Assembly (NCBI RefSeq): GCF_001653515.1
Contig: NZ_LYOY01000051.1
Coordinates: 454,001-518,000, forward strand
Reading direction: 5' to 3'
DNA: 64,000 nucleotides
DNA from: Streptomyces sp. ERV7
GTDB lineage: Bacteria > Actinomycetota > Actinomycetes > Streptomycetales > Streptomycetaceae
A model generated the notes under the pieces. That model did not search any database, was not told the origin of the DNA, and was given only the letters and a program-made list of their open reading frames with translations. The translations under genes and the position numbers were made by a program. This document shows positions 8,423 through 16,595 of this stretch, in pieces (the first letter of the stretch is position 1; each line of letters begins with the position of its first letter).

Positions 8423-8448
8423 TTGACATGCAAGTAAATGCTTGCATG
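8423..8448 (+). promoter_or_regulatory. ArsR-type operator overlapping a TTGACA promoter
   Basis: TTGACA at 8423-8428 is a consensus -35 box. It overlaps a perfect 8-bp inverted repeat, CATGCAAG and CTTGCATG, at 8427-8434 and 8441-8448 with a 6-base centre. The dyad is only about 20 bases before the downstream start codon, the usual layout for an autoregulated ArsR promoter. Confidence 0.75.
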
Positions 8449-8468
8449 ATGGAGGGGTGAGCGATGAG

Positions 8469-9239
8469 ATGGACAAGGTCTTCAAAGCCCTCGCCGACGC
8501 GACCCGCCGACGACTGCTGGACCGGCTGTTCGAGAACAACGGCCAGACCCTCGGGGAGCTGTGCGAAGGCCTGGCGATGTCCCGCCAGGCGGCCACCCAG
8601 CACCTGGGTCTGCTGGAGGCCGCGCATCTCGTCAGCACGGTCCGCAGGGGCCGGGAGAAGCTCCACTACCTCAACCCCGTGCCGCTCCACGAGATCCAGG
8701 AGCGGTGGATCCAGAAGTTCGAACGCCCGCGCCTGGAGGCGCTGAGCGCACTGAAGAGAAAGGCCGAGCACGCCATGTCCGCCAAGCCGGAATTCGTCTA
8801 CACCACCTATATCGAGGCCACCCCGGAAAAGGTCTGGGAGGCACTGACCGACCCCGACATGACCGCCGCGTACTGGGGCCACAGCAATGTCTCCGACTGG
8901 CGGGCCGGCTCTCCCTGGGAGCACCGCCGCGTCGACGGCTCCGGCATCGCCGACGTCGTGGGCACCGTGGTCGAGGCCGACCCGCCCAGCCGTCTGGTGT
9001 TCACCTGGGCCGGGCCCGACGAGGAGCGCCCCGACGGCCCCGCCACCGTCACCTTCGCCCTCAAGCCGCTCGGCGGTACGGTCCAGCTCACCGTCACCCA
9101 CGAGAACCTGCGCGACGACAAGGAGCGCCGCGAGGCCGCGGGAGGCTGGTCGGCGGTGCTGTCCAACCTCAAGACCTTCGTGGAGTCGGGCAAGCCGCTC
9201 TCCCTGCCGATGTGGACCCGCCCCGGCAGCGAGGACTGA
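8469..9239 (+). CDS. ArsR helix-turn-helix fused to SRPBCC (AHSA1-like) domain, 256 aa
   Basis: Residues 1-95 are a winged-helix ArsR domain (VFKALADATRRRLLDRLFEN, MSRQAATQHLGLLEAAHLV, VRRGREKLHYLNPVPL). Residues 105-256 are an SRPBCC/AHSA1-type lipid- or hydrophobe-binding domain (FVYTTYIEATPEKVWEALTD, SRLVFTWAGPDEERPDG). In most genomes these are two adjacent genes; the fusion is also seen in actinobacteria. The ATG at 8469 is placed after GGAGGGG at 8451-8457, with GTG 8457 as the alternative. The dyad at 8427-8448 suggests autoregulation by a small hydrophobic ligand (inference). Confidence 0.9.
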   Translation: MDKVFKALADATRRRLLDRLFENNGQTLGELCEGLAMSRQAATQHLGLLEAAHLVSTVRRGREKLHYLNPVPLHEIQERWIQKFERPRLEALSALKRKAEHAMSAKPEFVYTTYIEATPEKVWEALTDPDMTAAYWGHSNVSDWRAGSPWEHRRVDGSGIADVVGTVVEADPPSRLVFTWAGPDEERPDGPATVTFALKPLGGTVQLTVTHENLRDDKERREAAGGWSAVLSNLKTFVESGKPLSLPMWTRPGSED

Positions 9240-9291
9240 CGAGCCGCCAAACCGTTCGCGGCCCGGTCCGTACCCGCCATAGCCTGCGGAC

Positions 9292-9750
9292 ATGAAGATC
9301 CCGACCCGCGAACTGACCGCCGCCGACCATGAACTCGTCGACCTCGCCCGCGCCGTCGTCGACGCCAACACCGACGGGGAGGCCGGCGTCCACACCATGG
9401 GCGCCGCCGTCCGCGCGGCCGACGGCACGATGTACGGCGGCATCAACCTCTACCACTTCACCGGCGGCCCCTGCGCCGAACTCGTCGCCCTCGGCAACGC
9501 CCGCGCCTCCGGCGCCCGGGAGCTCACCACGATCGTCGCCGTCGGCAACATGGGCCGAGGCGTCGTCGGCCCGTGTGGCAGAGACCGGCAGGTGCTCTTC
9601 GACTACCACCCGGGCATCCGCGTGATCCTCCCCACGGCCCGCGGAGTCATCGCCGGCGTACGGATCGAGGACCTCATGCCCTTCGTCACGGCATGGAGCC
9701 CCGAGGAGGGCTCGAAGGCCTTCGAGGGCGAACAGCCGGGTACGCCGTAG
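9292..9750 (+). CDS. Cytidine/blasticidin-S deaminase-like protein, 152 aa
   Basis: The cytidine deaminase fold is shown by GVHTMGAAVRAADGTMYGGI and HFTGGPCAELVALGNARASG, where CAE supplies a zinc-ligand Cys and the catalytic Glu near residue 63. It is closest in pattern to blasticidin-S deaminases. The second zinc motif, normally PCxxC, reads GPCGRDRQVLFDY: one Cys is kept and the other is Asp. Either Asp or another residue is the third ligand, or activity differs. Expected activity is hydrolytic deamination of a cytosine-type nucleoside. The gene stands alone between an ArsR fusion and a decayed WD40 gene. Confidence 0.85.
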   Translation: MKIPTRELTAADHELVDLARAVVDANTDGEAGVHTMGAAVRAADGTMYGGINLYHFTGGPCAELVALGNARASGARELTTIVAVGNMGRGVVGPCGRDRQVLFDYHPGIRVILPTARGVIAGVRIEDLMPFVTAWSPEEGSKAFEGEQPGTP

Positions 9751-9766
9751 GCGGGCGCCCCCGGCC

Positions 9767-11123
9767 TACGGCTCGCAGAGCGCCCCCGGAGGATGACGCG
9801 GCGGTCGTCGCTTCCGCTCGCCAGCATGTGGCCGTCCGGTGAGAACGCCAGCGTCGGGACGTGGAGGTGGTGGCCCTTCAACTCCACGGGTGGGGCCGTG
9901 TAGTCGGTGTTCGCCCTCCAGAGGAGGATGCGGGTTTCCGCCGCTTCGCCCACTCCTATCGCCAGCTCGCCGTGTGGGCCCAGCGCCACTGACCTCACCT
10001 GGTCCGGGTGGCCCGTCCGTAGGGGTGGGGCGTTCGCGCCGTCCGGTTTGAGGAGGAACACCGGACCGTTCCGCCAGGCCGCCACCGCCGTGCCGTCGGG
10101 CGCCGCCCGTACGTCCACCGCGCCCGGGTGGCGTACCAGGACGTGCTGCGTGCCCGTCCGGGGGTCGAGTGCGCGCAGCGCCCCGTCGTCGGTGAGTACC
10201 AGCAGCGTCGTGGGCGAGCGCCAGGCCGGGCCGGCCACCGCCGGGCCGCCGGTGCTCCAGGAGGCGGGGGAGGGGTGCCGAGCAGACGGATGCCGCCGTG
10301 GCCGGTTCCCACCGCGAGCGCGCCCTGCGGCCCGTACGCCGGCGCGGTGACTTCTCCGTCGACGGCCTCCACCGGCTGTGACGCGGGGGAGCGACGGCCC
10401 GTCACATCCCAGGAGACCAGGCGGTGTTCACGGTTGAGGGACACCAGCGTCCGGCCGTCCGTGGCCAGGTCCTGGACCGCCGAGGCGGGCGGCCCCGCAC
10501 GAGTCGCGCCCTGCGGCACCGGGGAGCCGCGGAGCGCCCACCCGTGCACCCGGCCCACCTCGTCGCCGGTGTACACCACACCCGTGAGCGGATCGGCCAC
10601 CACAGCCGTGGTGCCCGGCGCCGCGGCCGCGGCGGGCGAGGCCGCCAGAGCCCGTGTGCTCGCCCAGGCGCCGATCTGCGAGCCGTCTACGGCCAGGGGA
10701 TGCCGGTCCGGGCCCAGCGCGAGCCGGATTCCGTACGGCGCCGAGTGGAGTTCCGTGTCCGCCGCTGTCGCCTCCTCGGCCGCCGACACCCGTACCGCCA
10801 CCACATGGCCGCCCGCCGCCACCACGGCCAGGTGTGCCGCCTCGTCCACGACGAGCGCCGACACCGAGCCGTACATATTGATCAATGGCAGCGGCACGGG
10901 GGGCTTCCCCGGCGCCAACCGCCACCGGGCGAGCGTGCCGTCGTCCGTTCCGGCCAGCAGCACCCCGGCCGACTCGTCCACCGCCACCGCCCGGACCCGT
11001 ACGCGTGACGGCAACCGCACGCGCACGGCCGCCCGTCCGTCCTCGACGTCCTGCACCACGACCGTTCCGGCCTCGTCGCCCGAGGACCGCGGTGACCGCG
11101 CCGACGGTTACGGGATCGGTCAT
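9767..11123 (-). pseudogene. WD40-repeat protein gene broken by three frameshifts
   Basis: The product would start MTDPVTVGAVTAVLG and continue into WD40-like blades (GVLLAGTDDGTLARWRLAPG, GVVYTGDEVGRVHGWALRG, LLVLTDDGALRALDPRTG, LAFSPDGHMLASGSDDRRV). The reading frame changes three times. One extra base lies near 11079-11081, after which the frame reads EAGTVVVQDVEDG. One indel lies in the C-tract near 10266-10275. One lies near 9783-9787, where a one-base change would restore a stop at 9767. Each break is in a short C/G run, so sequencing error is an alternative to decay. The intact protein was probably a beta-propeller scaffold; its partner is unknown. Confidence 0.8.
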
Positions 11124-11306
11124 GAGGTTTGTCCCCCCGGTCGTCCGTGGAGCCCGCCCGGGCGACCCGACTGTCCGGAAAGGCTCTGTGATGCACCAGG
11201 ATTGTCGTCCCACCGCGTTGCGCGCGCAGGACCTGTGGCCATCTGTGGAGCCGGAATACGTCCACTGTCGTATCCGGGTGGAGGGCCTCTCGCGTAGCGC
11301 CTCTCC

Positions 11307-11332
11307 TTGACCTTGTCACTGGCGGCAGGGTT
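11307..11332 (+). promoter_or_regulatory. Candidate MerR-type promoter/operator
   Basis: TTGACC (11307-11312) overlaps ACCTTG at 11310-11315, which forms an imperfect dyad (5 of 6) with CAGGGT at 11326-11331. The spacing and position just before the SDR gene suit control by the MerR regulator encoded downstream. The match is weak. Confidence 0.4.
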
Positions 11333-11337
11333 GAACG

Positions 11338-12120
11338 ATGACCGGCATGAACACCACCACCTCCATGCCCACCGCATCGCGTGCCACCAGGACCGTCGTC
11401 GTCACCGGGGCCGGTACCGGCATCGGCCGGGCCACCGCCCGCGCCTTCGCCGACGAGGGCGCCCGGGTGCTGGCCGTCGGACGGCGGGCCGAACCGCTTC
11501 AGGAGACGGCCGCCGACCGGGAACTGATCACACCGCTGGTCGCCGACATCACCGCCGAGGGCGAGCCCGCACGGATCGTGGCGACCGCGCTCGAACGGCA
11601 CGGGCGCCTCGACGTGCTGGTCAACAACGCGGGCATCGTACGCAGCGGTGCGCTCGGCACCCTCGCCCCGGAGTTGATCGCCCCGCAGATCGCCACCAAC
11701 CTGATCGCCCCCACGCTGCTGTCCCAGGCAGCGCTGCCGTCCCTGGAGGCTTCCGGCGGGGTGATCGTCAACGTCAGCACCTCGGTCGGGCAGCGCGGCT
11801 GGCCCGGGAACTCGCTCTACGCGGCGACCAAGGCCGCGCTGGAGACGCTGACCCGCAGCTGGGCCGTCGAGTTGGCGCCCCGGGGCATCCGGGTGGTGGC
11901 CGTCGCCCCCGGAGCCATCGACACACCGATCGGCGAGCACCAGGGCCTGACACCGGAGCGGCTGGCCGCGCTGCGCGCGTGGCAGGTGGCGCACACCCCA
12001 CTGGGCCGGATCGGGCGGCCGGAGGACGTCGCCCGGGCCATCACCCATCTCGCCGCCCCGGCCGCGTCGTTCGTCACCGGGGTGGTCCTCCCGGTGGACG
12101 GAGGGGCGGTGGTGGCGTGA
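11338..12120 (+). CDS. Short-chain dehydrogenase/reductase (classical SDR), 260 aa
   Basis: All classical SDR landmarks are present: cofactor motif TVVVTGAGTGIGRATARAFA near residue 20, NNAG (VLVNNAGIVRSG) near 97, catalytic Ser in VNVSTSVGQ, YAATK catalytic Tyr/Lys near 162, and APGAIDTPIGEH. The product is a cytoplasmic NAD(P)-dependent oxidoreductase of unknown substrate. ATG 11338 is used; ATG 11347 is possible. Its stop overlaps the GTG region of a MerR gene, so the two form an operon and the MerR protein probably controls this enzyme. Confidence 0.92.
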   Translation: MTGMNTTTSMPTASRATRTVVVTGAGTGIGRATARAFADEGARVLAVGRRAEPLQETAADRELITPLVADITAEGEPARIVATALERHGRLDVLVNNAGIVRSGALGTLAPELIAPQIATNLIAPTLLSQAALPSLEASGGVIVNVSTSVGQRGWPGNSLYAATKAALETLTRSWAVELAPRGIRVVAVAPGAIDTPIGEHQGLTPERLAALRAWQVAHTPLGRIGRPEDVARAITHLAAPAASFVTGVVLPVDGGAVVA

Positions 12121-12146
12121 TAGGAGTGGTCCGGGAGGTGGTACGG

Positions 12147-12518
12147 GTGCGGATAGGCGAGCTGGCGAAGGCGACCGGGACGACGGCGCGTGCGCTGCGG
12201 CACTACGAGCAGGCCGGGTTGATCGCCTCGGAGCGAGCCGCCAACGGCTACCGCGTCTTCGGCGGTCACACGGTGGTACGCGTCCGCAACATCCGCCACC
12301 TGCTGGCCGCGGGGCTCACCCTGGACGACGTCCAGGTCTTCCTGCCCTGTCTGGACGGCGACGTGGCCGCGGCGCCCCCTTCGGACCGGGGGCTGCGGGT
12401 CGCCCTGGAACGCCTGGCGGTCCTCGAAGAACGCATCGCCGCCCAGACAGCGGCCCGCGACCGTCTCCGGGCCGCCCTCCGGGAGAGGACGGGCGGCCGG
12501 ATCCGCCCGGTGGCCTGA
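12147..12518 (+). CDS. MerR-family transcriptional regulator, 123 aa
   Basis: The N-terminal MerR helix-turn-helix is VRIGELAKATGTTARALRHY, EQAGLIASERAANGYRVFG, with the wing and VRNIRHLLAAGLTLDDVQVF. The C-terminal coiled coil (LERLAVLEERIAAQTAARDR) is the dimer helix. It lacks a large effector domain, as in the short SoxR/CueR-like members, and shows no metal- or Fe-S-binding cysteine cluster. GTG 12147 has GGGAGG at 12133-12138; an earlier GTG at 12117 overlaps the SDR stop. It is cotranscribed with the SDR gene. Confidence 0.9.
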   Translation: MRIGELAKATGTTARALRHYEQAGLIASERAANGYRVFGGHTVVRVRNIRHLLAAGLTLDDVQVFLPCLDGDVAAAPPSDRGLRVALERLAVLEERIAAQTAARDRLRAALRERTGGRIRPVA

Positions 12519-12544
12519 CGTTCACGCTCCCCTACGCGTGAACG
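12519..12544. terminator. Hairpin terminator between convergent genes
   Basis: CGTTCACG (12519-12526) pairs with CGTGAACG (12537-12544), a perfect 8-bp stem with a 10-base loop between the MerR gene and the convergent secreted-protein gene. Confidence 0.65.
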
Positions 12545-12551
12545 GCACACC

Positions 12552-13007
12552 TCACACCGAGGAGTCGTCGAACGGAGCGCTCATCACCGACGAGGACTCG
12601 CAGGAGGCGATGACACCCGTGCTCACCTTGATCTTGCAGACCTCGATGTAGGCGTTGTTGATGTAGCCGCCCGGCGTGGCGTACGTCGTCCACGTCGCGG
12701 TGTCCTGGCCCGACGGGATGGTCCGCATCCGCCACACGATGTGGCCGTTGTCGCCGTTGGTGACCAGGCGGGCGCCGATGGCGTAGCCGTCGGTCGCGGT
12801 GTCCTGGATGCTGATCGTGACCGGGTCCAGGCTGTACGGCCGGATCCGCCATCCGATGCTCACGCTGCCGGCGTACGACCAGTCCGTCGCTCTCACGCTG
12901 GCATACGTGGTCGGCGGGGCCGCGGCGGCGGGCGAGGCGGCGGCCGGGACGAGCAGGGCGGCCAGAACCACGGTCGTGCAGGTGGCCAGGGCGTGCTTGA
13001 GACGCAT
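12552..13007 (-). CDS. Small secreted protein of unknown function, 151 aa
   Basis: A clear Sec signal peptide (MRLKHALATCTTVVLAALLV, cleavage after PAAAA near residue 30) leads to a mature domain of about 120 residues rich in aromatic and polar strands (SYAGSVSIGWRIRPYSL, GHIVWRMRTIPSGQD). It has two cysteines (VCKIKV and ASCESSS), probably a disulfide. I do not recognise the family; it looks like a small beta-sandwich. GGGGGA precedes the ATG. Two dyads lie directly upstream (13027-13098), so the gene appears tightly regulated by an unidentified factor. Confidence 0.8.
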   Translation of the reverse strand: MRLKHALATCTTVVLAALLVPAAASPAAAAPPTTYASVRATDWSYAGSVSIGWRIRPYSLDPVTISIQDTATDGYAIGARLVTNGDNGHIVWRMRTIPSGQDTATWTTYATPGGYINNAYIEVCKIKVSTGVIASCESSSVMSAPFDDSSV

Positions 13008-13026
13008 GAATCCCCCAAGGAACGAG

Positions 13027-13098
13027 CTCAGTTGAACTGAGGTGCGAGGTGATCACTTTAACGCCAGTTGGCTTGATCTCATGCACGCCCAACTGGCG
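13027..13098 (-). promoter_or_regulatory. Two dyads sharing a CAGTT half-site upstream of the secreted-protein gene
   Basis: A 15-base palindrome, CTCAGTT-G-AACTGAG, lies at 13027-13041, 20 bases before the start codon. A second dyad, CGCCAGTTGG and CCAACTGGCG (perfect 10-bp arms, 17-base spacer), lies at 13062-13098. Both contain CAGTT/AACTG half-sites, which suggests cooperative binding of one regulator. Confidence 0.65.
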
Positions 13099-13159
13099 GT
13101 CGTCTCCGTCCCTTTCGTACGGGAATGCGGCAAGAGGTGAAGGGTGATCGGGGGGTGTT

Positions 13160-13184
13160 GGACAGGCGACAGTTTTACCTGTCC
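13160..13184 (+). promoter_or_regulatory. Inverted repeat upstream of the M1 peptidase gene
   Basis: GGACAGG (13160-13166) and CCTGTCC (13178-13184) are perfect 7-bp arms with an 11-base AT-richer centre, about 200 bases before the peptidase start. It could be an operator or a transcript hairpin. The rest of the 13099-13383 gap shows no gene. Confidence 0.4.
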
Positions 13185-13383
13185 CTGATGGCATGCCCTG
13201 GTCAAATCTGCCAGGCTTTCCGGCAGCCGCCTGCCCGGACCGCCCCGGGGAGGCGCGAGAAGAAATCTCACCGCAGCGATCGCGTGAGCGATGCGCGCAG
13301 TCCGCGGCCGCTCTCCGGCGCACCCAAGCCGGCGGGCGGCCACCGAGCACGCCGGAATCCCGGCCGCGTCAAAGGAGTTACGT

Positions 13384-15243
13384 GTGAGACCCACCCCCCA
13401 CCAGGCCCTCGCGGCGGGCGCACTCGCCGTCGCCGCGCTGGCCGGCCTCTCGCTGACGGGCACCGCGGCGACAGCCGCACCGCACACGGCGCCCCGGGCC
13501 GCCGCGTGCACCCCCGCCCAGGTGGTCGCCAACGGCGGCTTCGAGAGCGGGACTTCGCCCTGGAGCCAGTCGCAGACCAGTGTGATCACCAACCGCGCGG
13601 GCCAGAGTGCCCACGGCGGCGGCTACTTCGCCTGGCTGAACGGAGTGGGCCGCACCCACACCGACACCCTCTCCCAGAGCGTCACCGTCCCCTCCGGCTG
13701 CAGCACCGCCACACTCACCTTCTGGCTGCACATCGACACCGCCGAGACGACGTCGTCCACCCAGTACGACAAGCTGACGGCGAAGATCGGCAGCACGACC
13801 CTGGCGACGTACTCCAACCTCAACAAGAACACCGGGTACGTTCAGAAGTCGTTCGACGTGTCGGCCTTCGCGGGACAGACCGTGAACGTCGCCTTCACCG
13901 GCACCGAGGACTCCAGCCTCCAGACGAGCTTCGTCATCGACGACGTCGCCCTCAACACCTCCGGCGACACCACCCCGCCGGGCGACTCCACCCGTACGCC
14001 GGCCTCGCCCTCGTACACCGTCAACCTCAGCAGCGACACGAGCGGCGGTGTCTGGACCGGCCACGAGAGCACGACCTTCACCAACGCCTCGACCACCCCG
14101 CTCAGCGAGGTGTATCTGCGGCTGTGGGACAACTACCACGGCACCTGCTCGGCCATGCCGATCACCGTCACCAACGTCACCGGCGGCACGGCGGGCTCCC
14201 TGTCGGTCGGCTGCACCGCCCTGCAGATCGCCCTGCCGACACCGCTCGCGCAGGGCCAGAGCGCCACGATCGGCTTCGACCTGGGCATCACCGTGCCCAG
14301 CGGCGCCGACCGCTTCGGTCATGACGGGGCGTTCAACAACATCGGCAACGCCCTGCCCGTGCTCGCGGTCAAGGACGGCTCCGGCTGGCACCTCGACCCG
14401 TACACCAACAACGGTGAGTCCTTCTACTCCCTGGCCGCCGACTTCAAGGTGACCCTCGACCACCCGAACTCCCTGCTGGTGCCCGCCACCGGCACCTCGG
14501 CCGACACCCCCGGCTCCAGCGGCCGTACGGTCACCACCGCCACCGCCTCCAAGGTCCGTGACTTCGCCTGGGCGGCGGGCCCGTTCAGCAAGATCTCCGG
14601 CACCTCGGCCGCGGGCACCGCGATCAACATCTACTCCGTCTCGGGCATCAGCTCCTCCGACGCCCAGTCGATGCTGAGCACCGCCAAGAGCGCCGTGGAT
14701 TCCCACGCGGCACGCTTCGGCGCCTATCCGTACGGCGAGCTGGACGCGGTGATCGACAACAACTACTGGTTCGGCGGCATGGAGTACCCCGGCTTCGTCC
14801 TCGACCTGGTCAGCACCACCGCGCTCACCCATGAGATCGGCCACCAGTGGTTCTACGGCATCGTCGGGGACGACGAGTACACCAGCCCCTGGCTGGACGA
14901 GTCGTTCACGGACTACGCCACCGACCTGGCGCTCGACAAGACGGGCAGCGGCTGCTGGAACAGCGTCTCCTGGGCGTCCTCGGCCGAGAAGATCACCAAC
15001 TCGATGGCCTACTGGGACACCCACTCCTCGCGCTACTCCACCGTCGTCTACGGCTACGGCAAGTGCGCCCTGCACGACCTGCGGCGCGTCCTCGGTGACA
15101 CCACCATGGCCAAGCTCCTGAAGGACTACGCCACTTCGCACTGGTACGGCGTCTCGACGACGGCCGAGTTCAAGGCCGCCGCCCAGGCCGCCACGACCAC
15201 GGACCTGACGTCGTTCTGGACCCAGCACCGCATCGACGGCTGA
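13384..15243 (+). CDS. Secreted M1-family metallopeptidase with N-terminal jelly-roll domain, 619 aa
   Basis: The signal peptide (HQALAAGALAVAALAGLSLT, cleavage near AAPHTA) is followed by a carbohydrate-binding-like jelly roll at residues 40-195 (VVANGGFESGTSPWSQSQTS, then the module's usual FVIDDVAL ending). The M1 aminopeptidase core follows: a GGMEYPG motif, HEIGHQWF near residue 483 and the third zinc ligand Glu in SPWLDESFTDY 19 residues after the second His. The C-terminal armadillo domain of full-length M1 enzymes is absent, as in other compact secreted actinobacterial members. GTG 13384 has AAAGGAG 6 bases upstream. It probably trims extracellular peptides. Confidence 0.93.
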   Translation: MRPTPHQALAAGALAVAALAGLSLTGTAATAAPHTAPRAAACTPAQVVANGGFESGTSPWSQSQTSVITNRAGQSAHGGGYFAWLNGVGRTHTDTLSQSVTVPSGCSTATLTFWLHIDTAETTSSTQYDKLTAKIGSTTLATYSNLNKNTGYVQKSFDVSAFAGQTVNVAFTGTEDSSLQTSFVIDDVALNTSGDTTPPGDSTRTPASPSYTVNLSSDTSGGVWTGHESTTFTNASTTPLSEVYLRLWDNYHGTCSAMPITVTNVTGGTAGSLSVGCTALQIALPTPLAQGQSATIGFDLGITVPSGADRFGHDGAFNNIGNALPVLAVKDGSGWHLDPYTNNGESFYSLAADFKVTLDHPNSLLVPATGTSADTPGSSGRTVTTATASKVRDFAWAAGPFSKISGTSAAGTAINIYSVSGISSSDAQSMLSTAKSAVDSHAARFGAYPYGELDAVIDNNYWFGGMEYPGFVLDLVSTTALTHEIGHQWFYGIVGDDEYTSPWLDESFTDYATDLALDKTGSGCWNSVSWASSAEKITNSMAYWDTHSSRYSTVVYGYGKCALHDLRRVLGDTTMAKLLKDYATSHWYGVSTTAEFKAAAQAATTTDLTSFWTQHRIDG

Positions 15244-15260
15244 CACCGCCGTGTGCGTCC

Positions 15261-15298
15261 CCCTCGCCCGTCACGGCAGCGGCTGTGGCGGGCGAGGG
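15261..15298. terminator. Hairpin terminator between peptidase and citrate synthase genes
   Basis: CCCTCGCCCG (15261-15270) and CGGGCGAGGG (15289-15298) form a perfect 10-bp stem. It overlaps the 3' end of the convergent citrate synthase gene and can serve both strands. Confidence 0.7.
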
Positions 15299-16494
15299 CC
15301 CGTGTAGTGGGCGCTGGGGCGCATCCGCAGGGGGTGTTCCCCGTACTCCTCCAGGGCGTGCGCGATCCACCCCGCCGTACGGGCCACCGCGAACACCGCC
15401 TCGCCCGCCTCGGCCGGCATACCGCAGGCCACACTGAACACGGCGAGCGCGAGATCGACGTTGGCGTGCAGCTCGGTGTGCCGGGCCGTGGTGGCGACCA
15501 CGTCGTGGGCCGCGGCGAGCGCCTCCTCGGCCTGCGGAAGCTCCGCGAGCAGGGCGAACAGGGCCTGGGCGCGCGGGTCCTCGCCCGGGTAGAGGCGGTG
15601 GCCGAGGCCGGGCACCCGCCGGCCCGAGCGCAGATGGGCGGCGACCACGGGGGCCGCGCCGCCGCGCTCCAGCACCTCGGTGAGCATCTGGTGCGCGAGC
15701 CCGCTGGCGGCTCCGTGCAGCGGTCCGTCCAGTGCGCCGAGCCCGGCCGAGACGACCGCGTACGGATGGGCGCGCGCCGAGGCCGCGACCCGGGCGGCGA
15801 GCGTGGAGGCGGCCAGATCGTGGTCGATCAACAGGGCCAGGGCCGTGTCCAGTACGTTGATCGACGCCTCGTCGGGGAGCCTGGGCGTGAGGCGGTGCCA
15901 CAGCTGCCAGGCGAGCCGCTCGGCGCCCCGGTGCCGCTTGCCCGCCGTCGGCAGCGCCCCGACCAGCGTGGGGATCAGCATCCGGGCGCAGCCGAGCACC
16001 GCGGCCGGCTCCAGGTCGAAGCGGAGCGGATCGGCGGCGGAGACGGCGACCGCGGCGGCCCGCAGCCGGTCCATGGTGCCGCTGTGCGCGGGCAGCGCGC
16101 CGACCGCGAGCCGCGCCGCGTCCAGGAACTGCTGGGGCGCGGTGAACCGGGCGCCGCGCGGCAGCGTGCCGGTCCACACCCACTCGGCGACCTCCTCGAA
16201 GCCGTACGCCCCTGCGAGTGCGACCGCGTCGACCCCGCGGAAGTAGTAGCGGTCCTTGTCGATCAGCGTCAGTCCGGTACGGAAGTTCAGTTCGCCGCCG
16301 CGTACGGCGGGCTCGCGGCGGGCGCTGCGCCGGGCCAGTGCGTCGACCTCCTTGGCGTCGAAGGTCGAGCCCCGTCCGCCGGGTGCCCGTTCGCTGCTCA
16401 GCTGGCCGCGGCTGACATACGCGTACACCGTCTCCGGCTTCACGCCGAGCCGTTCGGCCGCTTCGCGGGTGGTGAGTCGCGACTGATCCGTCAT
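15271..16494 (-). CDS. Citrate synthase-family protein with N-terminal helix-turn-helix, 407 aa
   Basis: Residues 5-60 form an excisionase/MerR-like DNA-binding domain (LTTREAAERLGVKPETVYAY, VSRGQLSSERAPGGRGSTFD). Residues 75-407 are a citrate synthase fold (LTLIDKDRYYFRGVDAVALA) with the catalytic region GPLHGAA, the GLGHRLYPGEDPRA motif (usually GFGHRVY) and the acidic residue in ANVDLALAVFS. Condensation of acetyl- or propionyl-CoA with oxaloacetate is the family reaction. The HTH fusion, known in Streptomyces, suggests DNA binding. It is divergent from a second citrate synthase with an operator array between. The start ATG 16494 is preferred to a longer, AT-rich extension. Confidence 0.9.
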   Translation of the reverse strand: MTDQSRLTTREAAERLGVKPETVYAYVSRGQLSSERAPGGRGSTFDAKEVDALARRSARREPAVRGGELNFRTGLTLIDKDRYYFRGVDAVALAGAYGFEEVAEWVWTGTLPRGARFTAPQQFLDAARLAVGALPAHSGTMDRLRAAAVAVSAADPLRFDLEPAAVLGCARMLIPTLVGALPTAGKRHRGAERLAWQLWHRLTPRLPDEASINVLDTALALLIDHDLAASTLAARVAASARAHPYAVVSAGLGALDGPLHGAASGLAHQMLTEVLERGGAAPVVAAHLRSGRRVPGLGHRLYPGEDPRAQALFALLAELPQAEEALAAAHDVVATTARHTELHANVDLALAVFSVACGMPAEAGEAVFAVARTAGWIAHALEEYGEHPLRMRPSAHYTGPRPPQPLP

Positions 16495-16517
16495 GAGGTC
16501 ACCGTATCCAAGATCGA

Positions 16518-16582
16518 TCAATGTTGATTCAATCAATATTGACAGCTTTCTCGTCAATCATAGACAGTCGAATCAACATCGA
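16518..16582. promoter_or_regulatory. AT-rich operator array between divergent citrate synthase genes
   Basis: Four related 10-base elements with consensus TCAAy-rttGA occur at 16518 (TCAATGTTGA), 16533 (TCAATATTGA, a perfect palindrome), 16554 (TCAATCATAG, degenerate) and 16573 (TCAACATCGA), spaced 15, 21 and 19 bases. The segment is strikingly AT-rich for this genome and fills the space between the two start codons. The HTH-citrate synthase encoded next to it is the obvious candidate to bind. Confidence 0.7.
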
Positions 16583-16595
16583 GGGAGGAAGAGAC

